Below are positions 17,359 to 24,555 of a stretch of 27,715 nt of DNA, piece after piece. Where the stretch lies: the NCBI GenBank assembly GCA_019420065.1, contig JAHZHX010000002.1, forward strand, positions 677-28,391, in the 5' to 3' direction. This stretch comes from Clostridiales bacterium. Lineage in GTDB: Bacteria; Bacillota; Clostridia; Christensenellales; Aristaeellaceae. The notes below the pieces were generated by a model. The model worked only from the letters and a program-made list of their open reading frames with translations, made no database searches and had not been told where the DNA came from. Each line of letters starts with the position of its first letter. Position 1 is the first letter of the stretch. The translations under genes and the position numbers were made by a program.

Positions 17359-19706
17359 GAGGCGGGAATATCCTCGATGGCGGGAGATGGTTTTTCCCGC
17401 CTTTTTGTTTGCCTTTTTTTGAACAGCGTACACAGTACGGTCATGTCGTCCTGCGGCACGCCGCCCGAACGGCGCATGGCGGCGGAGAGCAGAGCGTTGC
17501 ATACCGCCTCGGGCGAGCGGTGGAGACGGTCATGTTGAAGCAGCGTAATCTGCTGCTCCAGTGCGTGCAGCCCGCCGCAGGCGTCCGAAAGCCCGTCGGT
17601 AAACTGGATCAGCATGTCGCCGTCGCCAATGACAAAATGGTGCGTGGAGGATTTGATCTGCGGCAGAATACCCAGCGGCAGGGCGCTGCTTTCCAGCACG
17701 CGCATGCTGTTGTCCGACAAAAGAACAGAGGGACAGGCGCCCAGCTTGTCCAGCGTGGCGGAGCCGCGCCACAGGTCGGCAACGCACAGATCGACCGTGG
17801 CGTATTGCTCTCCATCGGTGCTGGAGAGCATGATGCAGTTGATGGCGTCCAGCGCTGCCTCCACCGTGTAGCCGCTGTCCATGCACAGGGACAATAGCTC
17901 CAGTGTTTTTTCACTTTCCTCATGTGCCTGCTCGCCGTGCCCCATGCCGTCGCTGAGCATGCTGATTTCCAGGCCGTTTGGCGCGGAGCGCGTCAGGGCG
18001 GAATCGCCGTTAACGCCGCCGCCATCCCCGGAGGATGCGGACATGTGGAAGCACTCTGCCATCAGCGGCGGCGTTTCTTCATACAGGATCACATCTTTGC
18101 TGCGTTGGGCAATATGCAGCGGCGTTTCCAAAGCCTGCGACAGCTCCTCGCAATACCGTTCAAGCTGGCTTTGGCGCGTCAGCTGCGGCTCATAGCGCAG
18201 GGCAACGCTGACATGATGGGAAATGCGCAGCGCATACAGGATTTTTCCGGCAATGCGCATGCGGCGCAGGAGATAGGCTGCCTCGCCCAGCAAAATCTCA
18301 TCGTCATGATCGCATTGGCCGCCTTCCCGGGAGATGCGTGTCATGGCCTGGGCAATGGCGGCAAGGTGCGTGCGGGTGGCTTCGCGTTCGCGCTGGGCAT
18401 AGGCGCAGCGTACAAGGCGCTGCTGGCGTGAGCGCTCATCCTCCAGGATCAGCGCCGGCCAGCTTTCAAGCCTGGGACAATTCTCGATATGCGCGCTGTG
18501 ATCGCCGTCAATAAAATAAGCTTGCAAAACGGCCTTGCTTTCCTGCGGATGCTCATGCCAGCATAGCGTCATGCGGTCGCAACCGGAGCACATGCGCTCT
18601 ACAATATCCTCCAGTCGTTCGTCGCAGTCCGGCTCTGCCAACCGCACTTCGGGCAGTAAATGGGACAGGCGGTTGATGTTGGCCGTCCATTGCGCGCGCA
18701 TGCACTGCGCATAGGCAGCCTCGTTATCCGATGCGTCAGGCGAGAGGCTGCGTACCAGCGCATAGGCGGTGGAAACACTGCGGCGCGGCAAAGCAAGGAA
18801 CAGGGCGCAGGAAAGCAGGGCGGCAATGAAAAAAGGCATATCGAAGGAAAAATGCACGGAATAAGAGGTAAAAATACAGCAGAGCAAGTATAAAAAGCAC
18901 AACACCGGGCGCTTGCGTCCATAGAACAGGCCGCAGATTATCCCCGCAAAGGCAAAACAGACCACATATCCGTCAGGGTGGCCGCATAAAGAGAGCGATA
19001 TGCCGCAGATCAGCCCGGCGCATACCGCGGCGGTACAGCCGCCGATGCAGGCGGCCAGCAGGATTGCGCTTCCGGCCAGCAAAAAGCCGATATTGACCGT
19101 GCCAATAACGACGCGTCCCGCGCCTGCGAGCATGACCGCGCAAAGAACCAGGGTGCAAAGCAGGTCGTCAATACGGATGCGGCCGTGCTGGCGCTGTGCC
19201 AAAGAAACGGCGTGGCAGATGGCCGGCGTGCAGAGCGCGCCAACAAGCATTGAAACGGTGCACAGGATCATATCTTCCTGCGTGACAGGGGAAAAAAGCA
19301 GGGCAAACGGTCGCAGAGATAGGACGGCGGCAGCGCAGGCGCTGGCGGAAAGGGCAGAGCGCGGAGGCTTGTAGCGCAGGGGAAGCAGCAGAGCGCAGCC
19401 GACATACTGCCAGGGATCGAGCGGGACGCCCCAGAGAACGCGCAGGAGCAAGCTGAGCGTCAGACCCAAGGCAGGGAACAACAACTGACGCTCTGCCAGC
19501 AGATACGCGCACAGCGCGCAGACGGCAAAGGGCGAGGGCAATCGAAAACACTCGCTTAATGAAAGAAAAAAGAACAAAAGCAGTTCGCAAAAGCGGATGA
19601 GCAGCGTTGGCGCGCTTTCCTTGAGATAAAAGCGAAGAGGCGCTCTTTTTCGGCGTCTGGATGCATTGCGGCGTCCCTGAAATGCCATGCCTGTTGTTTC
19701 ATGCAC
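17355..19706 (-). CDS. spoIIE: Stage II sporulation protein E (SpoIIE), membrane PP2C-type phosphatase
   Basis: SpoIIE sits at the asymmetric septum and dephosphorylates SpoIIAA, which releases sigma-F in the forespore. The 783 residues (Bacillus about 827) begin with a basic stretch and many hydrophobic segments to about residue 330. A central oligomerisation region follows, then a PP2C-like domain with D586 in SDGMGHG, D704 in FTDGLSD and a final acidic QDDMTVL. The start is GTG 19706 with GGGAGAG upstream; ATG 19688 is possible. Its 3' end overlaps the tlyA stop by 4 nt and contains the tlyA terminator. No minus-strand terminator is visible after the stop. The gene supports an endospore-forming host together with lonB. 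An inverted repeat at 19761-19774 is a candidate control site. Confidence 0.96.
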   Translation of the reverse strand: MHETTGMAFQGRRNASRRRKRAPLRFYLKESAPTLLIRFCELLLFFFLSLSECFRLPSPFAVCALCAYLLAERQLLFPALGLTLSLLLRVLWGVPLDPWQYVGCALLLPLRYKPPRSALSASACAAAVLSLRPFALLFSPVTQEDMILCTVSMLVGALCTPAICHAVSLAQRQHGRIRIDDLLCTLVLCAVMLAGAGRVVIGTVNIGFLLAGSAILLAACIGGCTAAVCAGLICGISLSLCGHPDGYVVCFAFAGIICGLFYGRKRPVLCFLYLLCCIFTSYSVHFSFDMPFFIAALLSCALFLALPRRSVSTAYALVRSLSPDASDNEAAYAQCMRAQWTANINRLSHLLPEVRLAEPDCDERLEDIVERMCSGCDRMTLCWHEHPQESKAVLQAYFIDGDHSAHIENCPRLESWPALILEDERSRQQRLVRCAYAQREREATRTHLAAIAQAMTRISREGGQCDHDDEILLGEAAYLLRRMRIAGKILYALRISHHVSVALRYEPQLTRQSQLERYCEELSQALETPLHIAQRSKDVILYEETPPLMAECFHMSASSGDGGGVNGDSALTRSAPNGLEISMLSDGMGHGEQAHEESEKTLELLSLCMDSGYTVEAALDAINCIMLSSTDGEQYATVDLCVADLWRGSATLDKLGACPSVLLSDNSMRVLESSALPLGILPQIKSSTHHFVIGDGDMLIQFTDGLSDACGGLHALEQQITLLQHDRLHRSPEAVCNALLSAAMRRSGGVPQDDMTVLCTLFKKRQTKRREKPSPAIEDIPAS
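17379..17408 (+). terminator. Terminator of dxs-tlyA inside the spoIIE coding end
   Basis: GGCGGGA (17379-17385) pairs with TCCCGCC (17395-17401) around a 9-nt loop, followed by TTTTTGTTT. A second copy of GGCGGGA at 17361-17367 could pair with the same 3' arm as an alternative fold. The site encodes part of the SpoIIE C-terminus on the other strand. Confidence 0.8.
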
Positions 19707-19760
19707 CTTTTGTCACTCTCCCGGTTGTGATGGTGCATATAGCATAACGAATACAGTCAC

Positions 19761-19778
19761 AACGACGTGTCGTTTCAA
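19761..19778 (-). promoter_or_regulatory. Candidate spoIIE control region: palindrome next to a -35-like box
   Basis: A perfect inverted repeat AACGAC-GT-GTCGTT (19761-19774) abuts TTGAAA read on the minus strand (19778-19773), a good -35 match. The half-site TGTCGTT differs from the Spo0A box TGTCGAA at one position. The -10 is unclear (TGTATT at 17-nt spacing or TATTCG at 19). Bacillus spoIIE is activated by Spo0A from a promoter with an unusually long spacer, so the arrangement is plausible but unproven. Confidence 0.35.
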
Positions 19779-19804
19779 AGTGCAAAGAAGGAGAAAAAAG
19801 GACG

Positions 19805-19829
19805 AAAAAAAGCGCAGGAAATCCTGCGC
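19805..19829 (-). terminator. Terminator between the small zinc-ribbon gene and spoIIE
   Basis: GCGCAGG (19823-19829 complement) and CCTGCGC form a 7-bp stem with a 4-nt loop, followed on the minus strand by seven T (19811-19805). It lies 20 nt after the stop at 19850 and separates spoIIE from the upstream block. Confidence 0.85.
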
Positions 19830-19849
19830 CCATTATGACAGTCTGCGAA

Positions 19850-20380
19850 TTACAGCAATTCTTCCATCCGCGCCAGCCGCCGCAGCGCTTTGCCGATGGC
19901 GAGCGTCCACAGCCCCGGAAGCGCGGAAAGAAGCGCCAAAACCAGTGTGACGAAGCCGTAAATCAGCGTGTAGATGGTCGAGGAAGCGTTCGTTGCCTCG
20001 GTGAACAGCAGCAATGCCAGGACGCTTGTGCCCGCGTAATGAAAATAGGAGAGGACGGCAAAAAGCAGCACCGTGAGCGGCAGAAGAATGCTCAGCAGCG
20101 TGCCCAGAATCATATAGCCGCGACCGGAATGAACGTGCGAAAAATCTGACACATACTGCGCCTGCGGCATTTGCTGCGGCAGCGGGGCAATGCGCTCGGC
20201 GGCAACGGCGGGCTGGCCGGAGGGCTGCGCGTTTTGCCTCAGTGGCGCGGCATATGCGGCAGCATTGCGGGGAGCGGCGGCCGCCGCCCCGAAACGGCCG
20301 GCGCTACGGCTGGCGCCGCACTGCGGGCATACCGTATACTGGTCTTCATTTTGCGCGCTGCATTTGATGCAATTCCACAT
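19850..20380 (-). CDS. Small zinc-ribbon membrane protein
   Basis: The function is not recognised. The 176 residues consist of an N-terminal zinc ribbon (C4, C7, C18, C21), an Ala/Pro/Gln-rich linker (about 25-80), two or three hydrophobic segments (about 89-112, 117-127 and 136-163) and a short basic then acidic tail. Zinc-ribbon plus membrane-helix proteins are common in Clostridia and mostly uncharacterised. The start at 20380 is supported by AGGAG about 12 nt upstream. A weak promoter may lie in the 69-nt gap after ispDF (a TATATA-like box near 20411-20416), but read-through from ispDF is equally possible because no terminator is visible there. The architecture echoes the larger zinc-ribbon protein at 12729-14537, although the exported parts differ. 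Confidence 0.7.
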   Translation of the reverse strand: MWNCIKCSAQNEDQYTVCPQCGASRSAGRFGAAAAAPRNAAAYAAPLRQNAQPSGQPAVAAERIAPLPQQMPQAQYVSDFSHVHSGRGYMILGTLLSILLPLTVLLFAVLSYFHYAGTSVLALLLFTEATNASSTIYTLIYGFVTLVLALLSALPGLWTLAIGKALRRLARMEELL

Positions 20381-20449
20381 ACGTAACTCACACTCCTGCG
20401 TTGTTTACTTATATAACGGTGGATAAAAGCGTTTTCATTCCATAATTTG

Positions 20450-21586
20450 TTATTTTTTTCCGATCATGGCAACCGCGTGCGCGCTGATTCCTTCGCCTGT
20501 GCCTTCAAAGCCCATGCCCTCGGTGGTTGTGGCTTTGACGGATACTGCTTCGACAGATATGCCCAGCGCTTCAGCGATATTTTTGCGCATTTCAGGCAAA
20601 AACGCCATCAGCTTGGGACGCTGGGCGATGACGGTAGCGTCCACATTGCGGACGCAGTATCCCGCATCATGCAGCAGCGCCGCCGTTTTTTCCAGCAATA
20701 GGAGGGAGGAGATGCCCTTGTACTGCGGATCGCGGTCGGGAAAATGCTGGCCGATGTCGCCCAGGGCGGCCGCGCCCAGCAGCGCATCCATGATGGCATG
20801 CAGCAGCACGTCGGCGTCGCTGTGCCCCAGCAGTCCCTTTTCATAGGGAACATTCACGCCGCCAAGAAGCAGCGCCCGATCTTCAACCAAGCGGTGCGCG
20901 TCATAGCCGTGACCGATGCGCGGCGTATCGTTCAGATAAAAAGCAGCCAATTTCAAATCCTCCGGCGTGGTGATTTTGATATTGCGCGCGCTTCCAGCAA
21001 CCAGATGAACAGGAACGCCCAGCGTGGAAACCAGCGCGGCGTCATCCGTGCAGCGCTGCGAGGCCTCACGGTGAGCGCGTGCCAAAAGATCGCGGCGGAA
21101 CCCCTGCGGGGTTTGCACGGCGCGCAGCCTATCCCGCGGCGGCGTAGAAACTGCGTTTTCATCTGCATCCGCTATCTTGATGGTGTCCGTGACCGGGGTG
21201 CTGGCGATGCCTGTGCCATAAAGGCGCACAGCGGCCAGCACGTTTTCAATCGTACTGCCGTCCACGAGCGGACGCGCTCCGTCGTGAACAAGAACGGTAT
21301 CGCAATCCTCCGGCAGAGCGCTCAGACCGTTTTTGACCGATTCCTGACGGTCAAATCCGCCTGTAACGATATGCTCCGCCGAAAGGGAGGAAGAAAGCAG
21401 CGCCTCATCGATCAGCGCCCGATCTTCAGGCCGGATAACCAGCACGATCCCATCGCAGTAGCGGCGCAGAGCGCGCAGCGAGCGGCACAGCACGCACTCG
21501 CCGCACAGCGGCAGCAATGTTTTGTTGACGGGCGCGCCCATGCGCGTGCCGCTGCCGCCGGAAAGCAAAATTCCCCAGGTGCTCAT
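20450..21586 (-). CDS. ispDF: Bifunctional IspD/IspF, MEP pathway enzyme
   Basis: The 378 residues join two enzymes. IspD (2-C-methyl-D-erythritol 4-phosphate cytidylyltransferase, about 1-218) shows LSGGSGTRMG, HDGARP (101-106) and QTPQGF (158-163). IspF (2,4-cyclodiphosphate synthase, about 222-378) shows GHGYDAHR with zinc ligands D229 and H231, H263 in the DVLLHAIMDALLGA segment, and the C-terminal TTTEGMGFEGTGEGI. The join is tight, with only a few residues between domains. IspD and IspF catalyse steps 3 and 5; IspE for step 4 is not in the window. The start overlaps the stop of the DUF4364 gene (ATGA), which suggests coupled translation. dxs lies upstream in the window on the other strand. 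Confidence 0.97.
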   Translation of the reverse strand: MSTWGILLSGGSGTRMGAPVNKTLLPLCGECVLCRSLRALRRYCDGIVLVIRPEDRALIDEALLSSSLSAEHIVTGGFDRQESVKNGLSALPEDCDTVLVHDGARPLVDGSTIENVLAAVRLYGTGIASTPVTDTIKIADADENAVSTPPRDRLRAVQTPQGFRRDLLARAHREASQRCTDDAALVSTLGVPVHLVAGSARNIKITTPEDLKLAAFYLNDTPRIGHGYDAHRLVEDRALLLGGVNVPYEKGLLGHSDADVLLHAIMDALLGAAALGDIGQHFPDRDPQYKGISSLLLLEKTAALLHDAGYCVRNVDATVIAQRPKLMAFLPEMRKNIAEALGISVEAVSVKATTTEGMGFEGTGEGISAHAVAMIGKK

Positions 21587-22128
21587 GAATCTTCTGGCGC
21601 CTCCTCCAGCGTTTTCATCAGCTGCTGATAGATCGTTCCGGCGCAGGAGGGCCAGGCTTTGACCATCCGGTCAGCCAGCGAGCGCTCGGGAACGGGGATG
21701 CTGATATCCAGCAGCGCGCTGTCGCCATCCATCAGCGTGAGCTGGGCAATGTATTCGCCGCGTTCATTCTGGCTGAGCTTGCCTACAAACTGCTTCTCAA
21801 GGGCGAACTTTTCCCGCCAGGCAGGCGCTTTTTCATAAATGAGCGTCACCTTGCTGTGCGACAGGCGATTGACAAAAAATGAAAGCGCTTCCCGGCCGGC
21901 CTCGGTAATCAGGTATAAATTGTCTGCCGGATGCGGAACCTTGACGGCATGCTCCTCCTTGACCAGCTCATGAAGCGCCAGAGAAAGGTCAAAATAGGTC
22001 ATAATATCATTTTCAAACATGAAATGGAGCAGCTGCATATGTGTGCAGCTGCCAAGCTCGCGCAGCGCCAGCAGCGTGTAGAGCTTTCGGTCTGATTCAT
22101 CCATCAATGCGGGCGGGGTAGGCAGCAT
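21583..22128 (-). CDS. DUF4364 family protein, probable winged-helix DNA-binding protein
   Basis: The 181 residues match the Clostridia family DUF4364 in layout. The N-terminal half looks like a winged helix (LYTLLALRELGSCTHMQLLHFMFENDIMTYFDLSLALHELVKE) and is followed by a wing-like YLITEAGREALSFF. The C-terminal half is a small beta-rich domain. A regulatory role is likely from the fold, but no target is known. ATG 22128 is chosen because GGAGG (22138-22134) lies 5 nt upstream. The TTG at 22140 would put that site inside the gene. The gene lies 28 nt after the helicase stop and overlaps ispDF by 4 nt, so it sits inside a helicase-DUF4364-ispDF operon. Confidence 0.85.
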   Translation of the reverse strand: MLPTPPALMDESDRKLYTLLALRELGSCTHMQLLHFMFENDIMTYFDLSLALHELVKEEHAVKVPHPADNLYLITEAGREALSFFVNRLSHSKVTLIYEKAPAWREKFALEKQFVGKLSQNERGEYIAQLTLMDGDSALLDISIPVPERSLADRMVKAWPSCAGTIYQQLMKTLEEAPEDS

Positions 22129-22156
22129 GTTGGCCTCCAATGCAAAAAAGATCTTG

Positions 22157-24451
22157 TTAATTCATTATACCATGAAAATGCCAGAATTCCTGCGTGTGCG
22201 CGCGAATTTCTTCTTCCCGGCGCACAAAAACCGGTTTGTAATGGGCGGGCAGCAGAGAGAATACGGATCGGTCGCCGTAGCGTTCATCGATCAGCAGCAC
22301 AACGCCGGTATCCTGCTCGCTGCGGATGACCCTGCCAGCGGCCTGCAGCACCTTTTGCATGCCGGGATAACGGTAGGCATAGGCAAAACCATCGCCAAAC
22401 GCGCTTTCATAGTAGGCGCGCAGAGCCTCCTGCTCCTCATTGACTTGCGGCAGGCCAATGCCCACGATGGCGGTGCCGATCAACTGCATGCCGGGAAGAT
22501 CGACCCCTTCGGCAAAAATGCCGCCCAGCACGCACAGGGAAAGCAGCGCGCCGTCATGGCCGCGAATGCGGTTTAGAAAAGCGGCGCGCGCGGTTTCATC
22601 CATACCGCGTTCCTGAACGTTCAGCGCGAGCGACGGGCACAGCAGCAGCAACTCGTTGCGGATCAATTCCAGATAGGCATAGCTGGGAAAATAGGCAATA
22701 TAGCTGCCGGAGCGGCTTTCGTACATGGCCAGAATAGCCCTGGCGACGGATGCGGCGCTTTCCTGCCGCTTTTGGTAGCGGGTATTGATGTTTTGGCACA
22801 AAACCAGCAGATTTTCCGGCGGAAAGGGAGAGGGCAAAGCGAAAAGCGCATCCTCCTCCTCGCCGCCCAGCAGGCGGCGCATGGCCGGCAGGGGCGTCAG
22901 CGTAGCCGAAAAGTAAATGCAGCCGTTCATGCGGCGGGTTGCGGCGGCAAGATGGGTGGAAATGTTCAGGCATAAAAGCCGCAGACTGCATTCATGCCCG
23001 GATTGCGTAAAAAGAAGGCGATAATCCGCCTGATGCGCAGCGTAGCGTTGCAGAACCAGCCGAAATTGCAGCAATTCGCGGAAGAAGGCGGTAAAGCCCT
23101 CAGGCTGAGGCTGGGAAACGCGCGCGCTCATAATGTCAATTGCTTTTTCCAAGGGAGATAAAAGCGGCATGGGGTCGCTGCCTTCCTGAAAGGCGCGCAG
23201 CGGCTGCAAAAGAGCAGTGAAAGCGGTATAGAGCGCGTCGCGCCGTCCGTACAGGCGGCCGCATTCACGCCGCAGCAGACAAAGCGCGCGGCTGTCCAGC
23301 ACGGCTGAAAGCATATCGCGCGTTCTGCCGGGAAGGTTATGCGCTTCATCCATCAAAAGCGTTACCGGCAGACCCTGACCGATAATGCGCCGCAGCGAAA
23401 CCATGGGATCAAACACATAGTTATAATCGCAGACGACCACATCGCTGTATTCGGACAGCAAAAGAGAGAACTCAAAAGGACAAAGCTGGAAGGACTCGCA
23501 AATGTCCTGAATGCTTTCCTGCGACCAGGAGTCCGTTTGGGCAAGATGCAGGAGCGCGGGCAGCTCGCGATCATAATAGCCTCTGGCGCGCGGGCAATGA
23601 TCGGGATGACAGCGCATCGGGGTCACCGGACAGCACTTTTCCCGCGCTGTCAGGGTAAGCGCGCGCAGCTGCATGCCGTGCTGCCCGAGGCGTTCCAGCG
23701 CGTCAAAGGCGGAAAGACGGGCGGTACCGCGGGCGGTCAAATAAAAGATTTGTCGCGTCTGGCCATTGCCCAGGGCCTTGAGCGCGGGGTATAAGGCGGC
23801 AATGCTTTTTCCCGTACCGGTAGGCAGGATGGCGAACAAGCGTTTTTTGCGCCGGATTGCCGTATAGACCTGCACGGCCATTTCACGCTGGCCGGGACGA
23901 TAGGCGCGATAGGGGAAGGGCAGCGCGGCCAGGGAAGAATCACGCTGTCTGCGATAGGAAACCTGCATTTTTTCCCATGCGGCAAGGGGACGCAAAACGG
24001 AGAAAAAGGCGTCACGCGCTTCCTCGTGCGTAAGCGTTTCTTCAAAGCTGCGCAGCACGGCGCCATTCTCGGCGATATAGCTGACGCGAATGGACGCTTC
24101 CGGGAGCGACTGCATTTCGCAAAGCATGAAAGCATAGCTGACGGCCTGCATTCTGTGCTGCGGGTGGGGGGAGGAGGGCGGAGAGTCGGCAAGCTTCAGC
24201 TCTTCAATGCAGGGCGGCGTGCAATCAGTCCATACCATATCGGCGCGGCCGGAGATTTCGCAGAGGATTCCCGCGCATTCGCCGCGCCATTGCAGGCTTT
24301 TTTCAGCCTCTGCGCTTTCGGCAGCCTGGCGCGCCATATGACCGCGGGCGCCGGCCTGCATGGCCTGCATGGAAACGGGAAGCAAGTCGCCGCCGCGCAG
24401 CGAAAATTCCACCATTTTTCGTACTGAGGCGCGCATGGCTGCATCGGGCAT
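22157..24451 (-). CDS. XPD/DinG-type Fe-S DNA helicase with N-terminal PD-(D/E)XK nuclease-like domain
   Basis: This is a superfamily 2 helicase, probably 5'-3', for repair of branched or damaged DNA. Residues 1-110 carry a RecB/Cas4-like nuclease pattern: SVRKMVEFSLRGGDL, G69-R-A-D71, E84-L-K86 and Q102-x3-Y106. The motor has Walker A TGTGKS (211-216), a likely Fe-S cluster set C274, C281, C286 and C324, the DEAH box 368-371, YFSATLTPL, and motif VI QAAGRVIRS. The length of 764 is typical of clostridial members that share this N-terminal domain. The start at 24451 has AAAGGAAG upstream. The gene is first in the minus-strand block that continues into DUF4364 and ispDF. Confidence 0.9.
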   Translation of the reverse strand: MPDAAMRASVRKMVEFSLRGGDLLPVSMQAMQAGARGHMARQAAESAEAEKSLQWRGECAGILCEISGRADMVWTDCTPPCIEELKLADSPPSSPHPQHRMQAVSYAFMLCEMQSLPEASIRVSYIAENGAVLRSFEETLTHEEARDAFFSVLRPLAAWEKMQVSYRRQRDSSLAALPFPYRAYRPGQREMAVQVYTAIRRKKRLFAILPTGTGKSIAALYPALKALGNGQTRQIFYLTARGTARLSAFDALERLGQHGMQLRALTLTAREKCCPVTPMRCHPDHCPRARGYYDRELPALLHLAQTDSWSQESIQDICESFQLCPFEFSLLLSEYSDVVVCDYNYVFDPMVSLRRIIGQGLPVTLLMDEAHNLPGRTRDMLSAVLDSRALCLLRRECGRLYGRRDALYTAFTALLQPLRAFQEGSDPMPLLSPLEKAIDIMSARVSQPQPEGFTAFFRELLQFRLVLQRYAAHQADYRLLFTQSGHECSLRLLCLNISTHLAAATRRMNGCIYFSATLTPLPAMRRLLGGEEEDALFALPSPFPPENLLVLCQNINTRYQKRQESAASVARAILAMYESRSGSYIAYFPSYAYLELIRNELLLLCPSLALNVQERGMDETARAAFLNRIRGHDGALLSLCVLGGIFAEGVDLPGMQLIGTAIVGIGLPQVNEEQEALRAYYESAFGDGFAYAYRYPGMQKVLQAAGRVIRSEQDTGVVLLIDERYGDRSVFSLLPAHYKPVFVRREEEIRAHTQEFWHFHGIMN

Positions 24452-24482
24452 GGACTCACTTCCTTTGTATATACTGATTCTT

Positions 24483-24511
24483 ATTGTAGCCGCTGGACAA
24501 GGGAAAGTAAA
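24483..24511 (-). promoter_or_regulatory. Candidate promoter of the helicase operon
   Basis: On the minus strand TTTACT (24511-24506), a 17-nt spacer and TACAAT (24488-24483). The promoter overlaps the divergent promoter at 24494-24522, so RNA polymerase cannot occupy both at once. Confidence 0.5.
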
Positions 24512-24522
24512 GGATATATAAT
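24494..24522 (+). promoter_or_regulatory. Strong promoter of the uronate-reductase-like gene
   Basis: TGGACA (24494-24499), a 17-nt spacer and a perfect TATAAT (24517-24522). The predicted start near 24529 gives a leader of about 27 nt with GGAGGG at 24546-24551. Confidence 0.8.
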
Positions 24523-24555
24523 GTAGGCAGGCAAATTTTTCTGGCGGAGGGTATC

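Noticed and set aside
17614..19374. Several 80-170 codon frames on the + strand inside spoIIE.
   Set aside because: No ribosome binding sites were noticed and no recognisable domains were seen. They lie opposite a well-supported gene.
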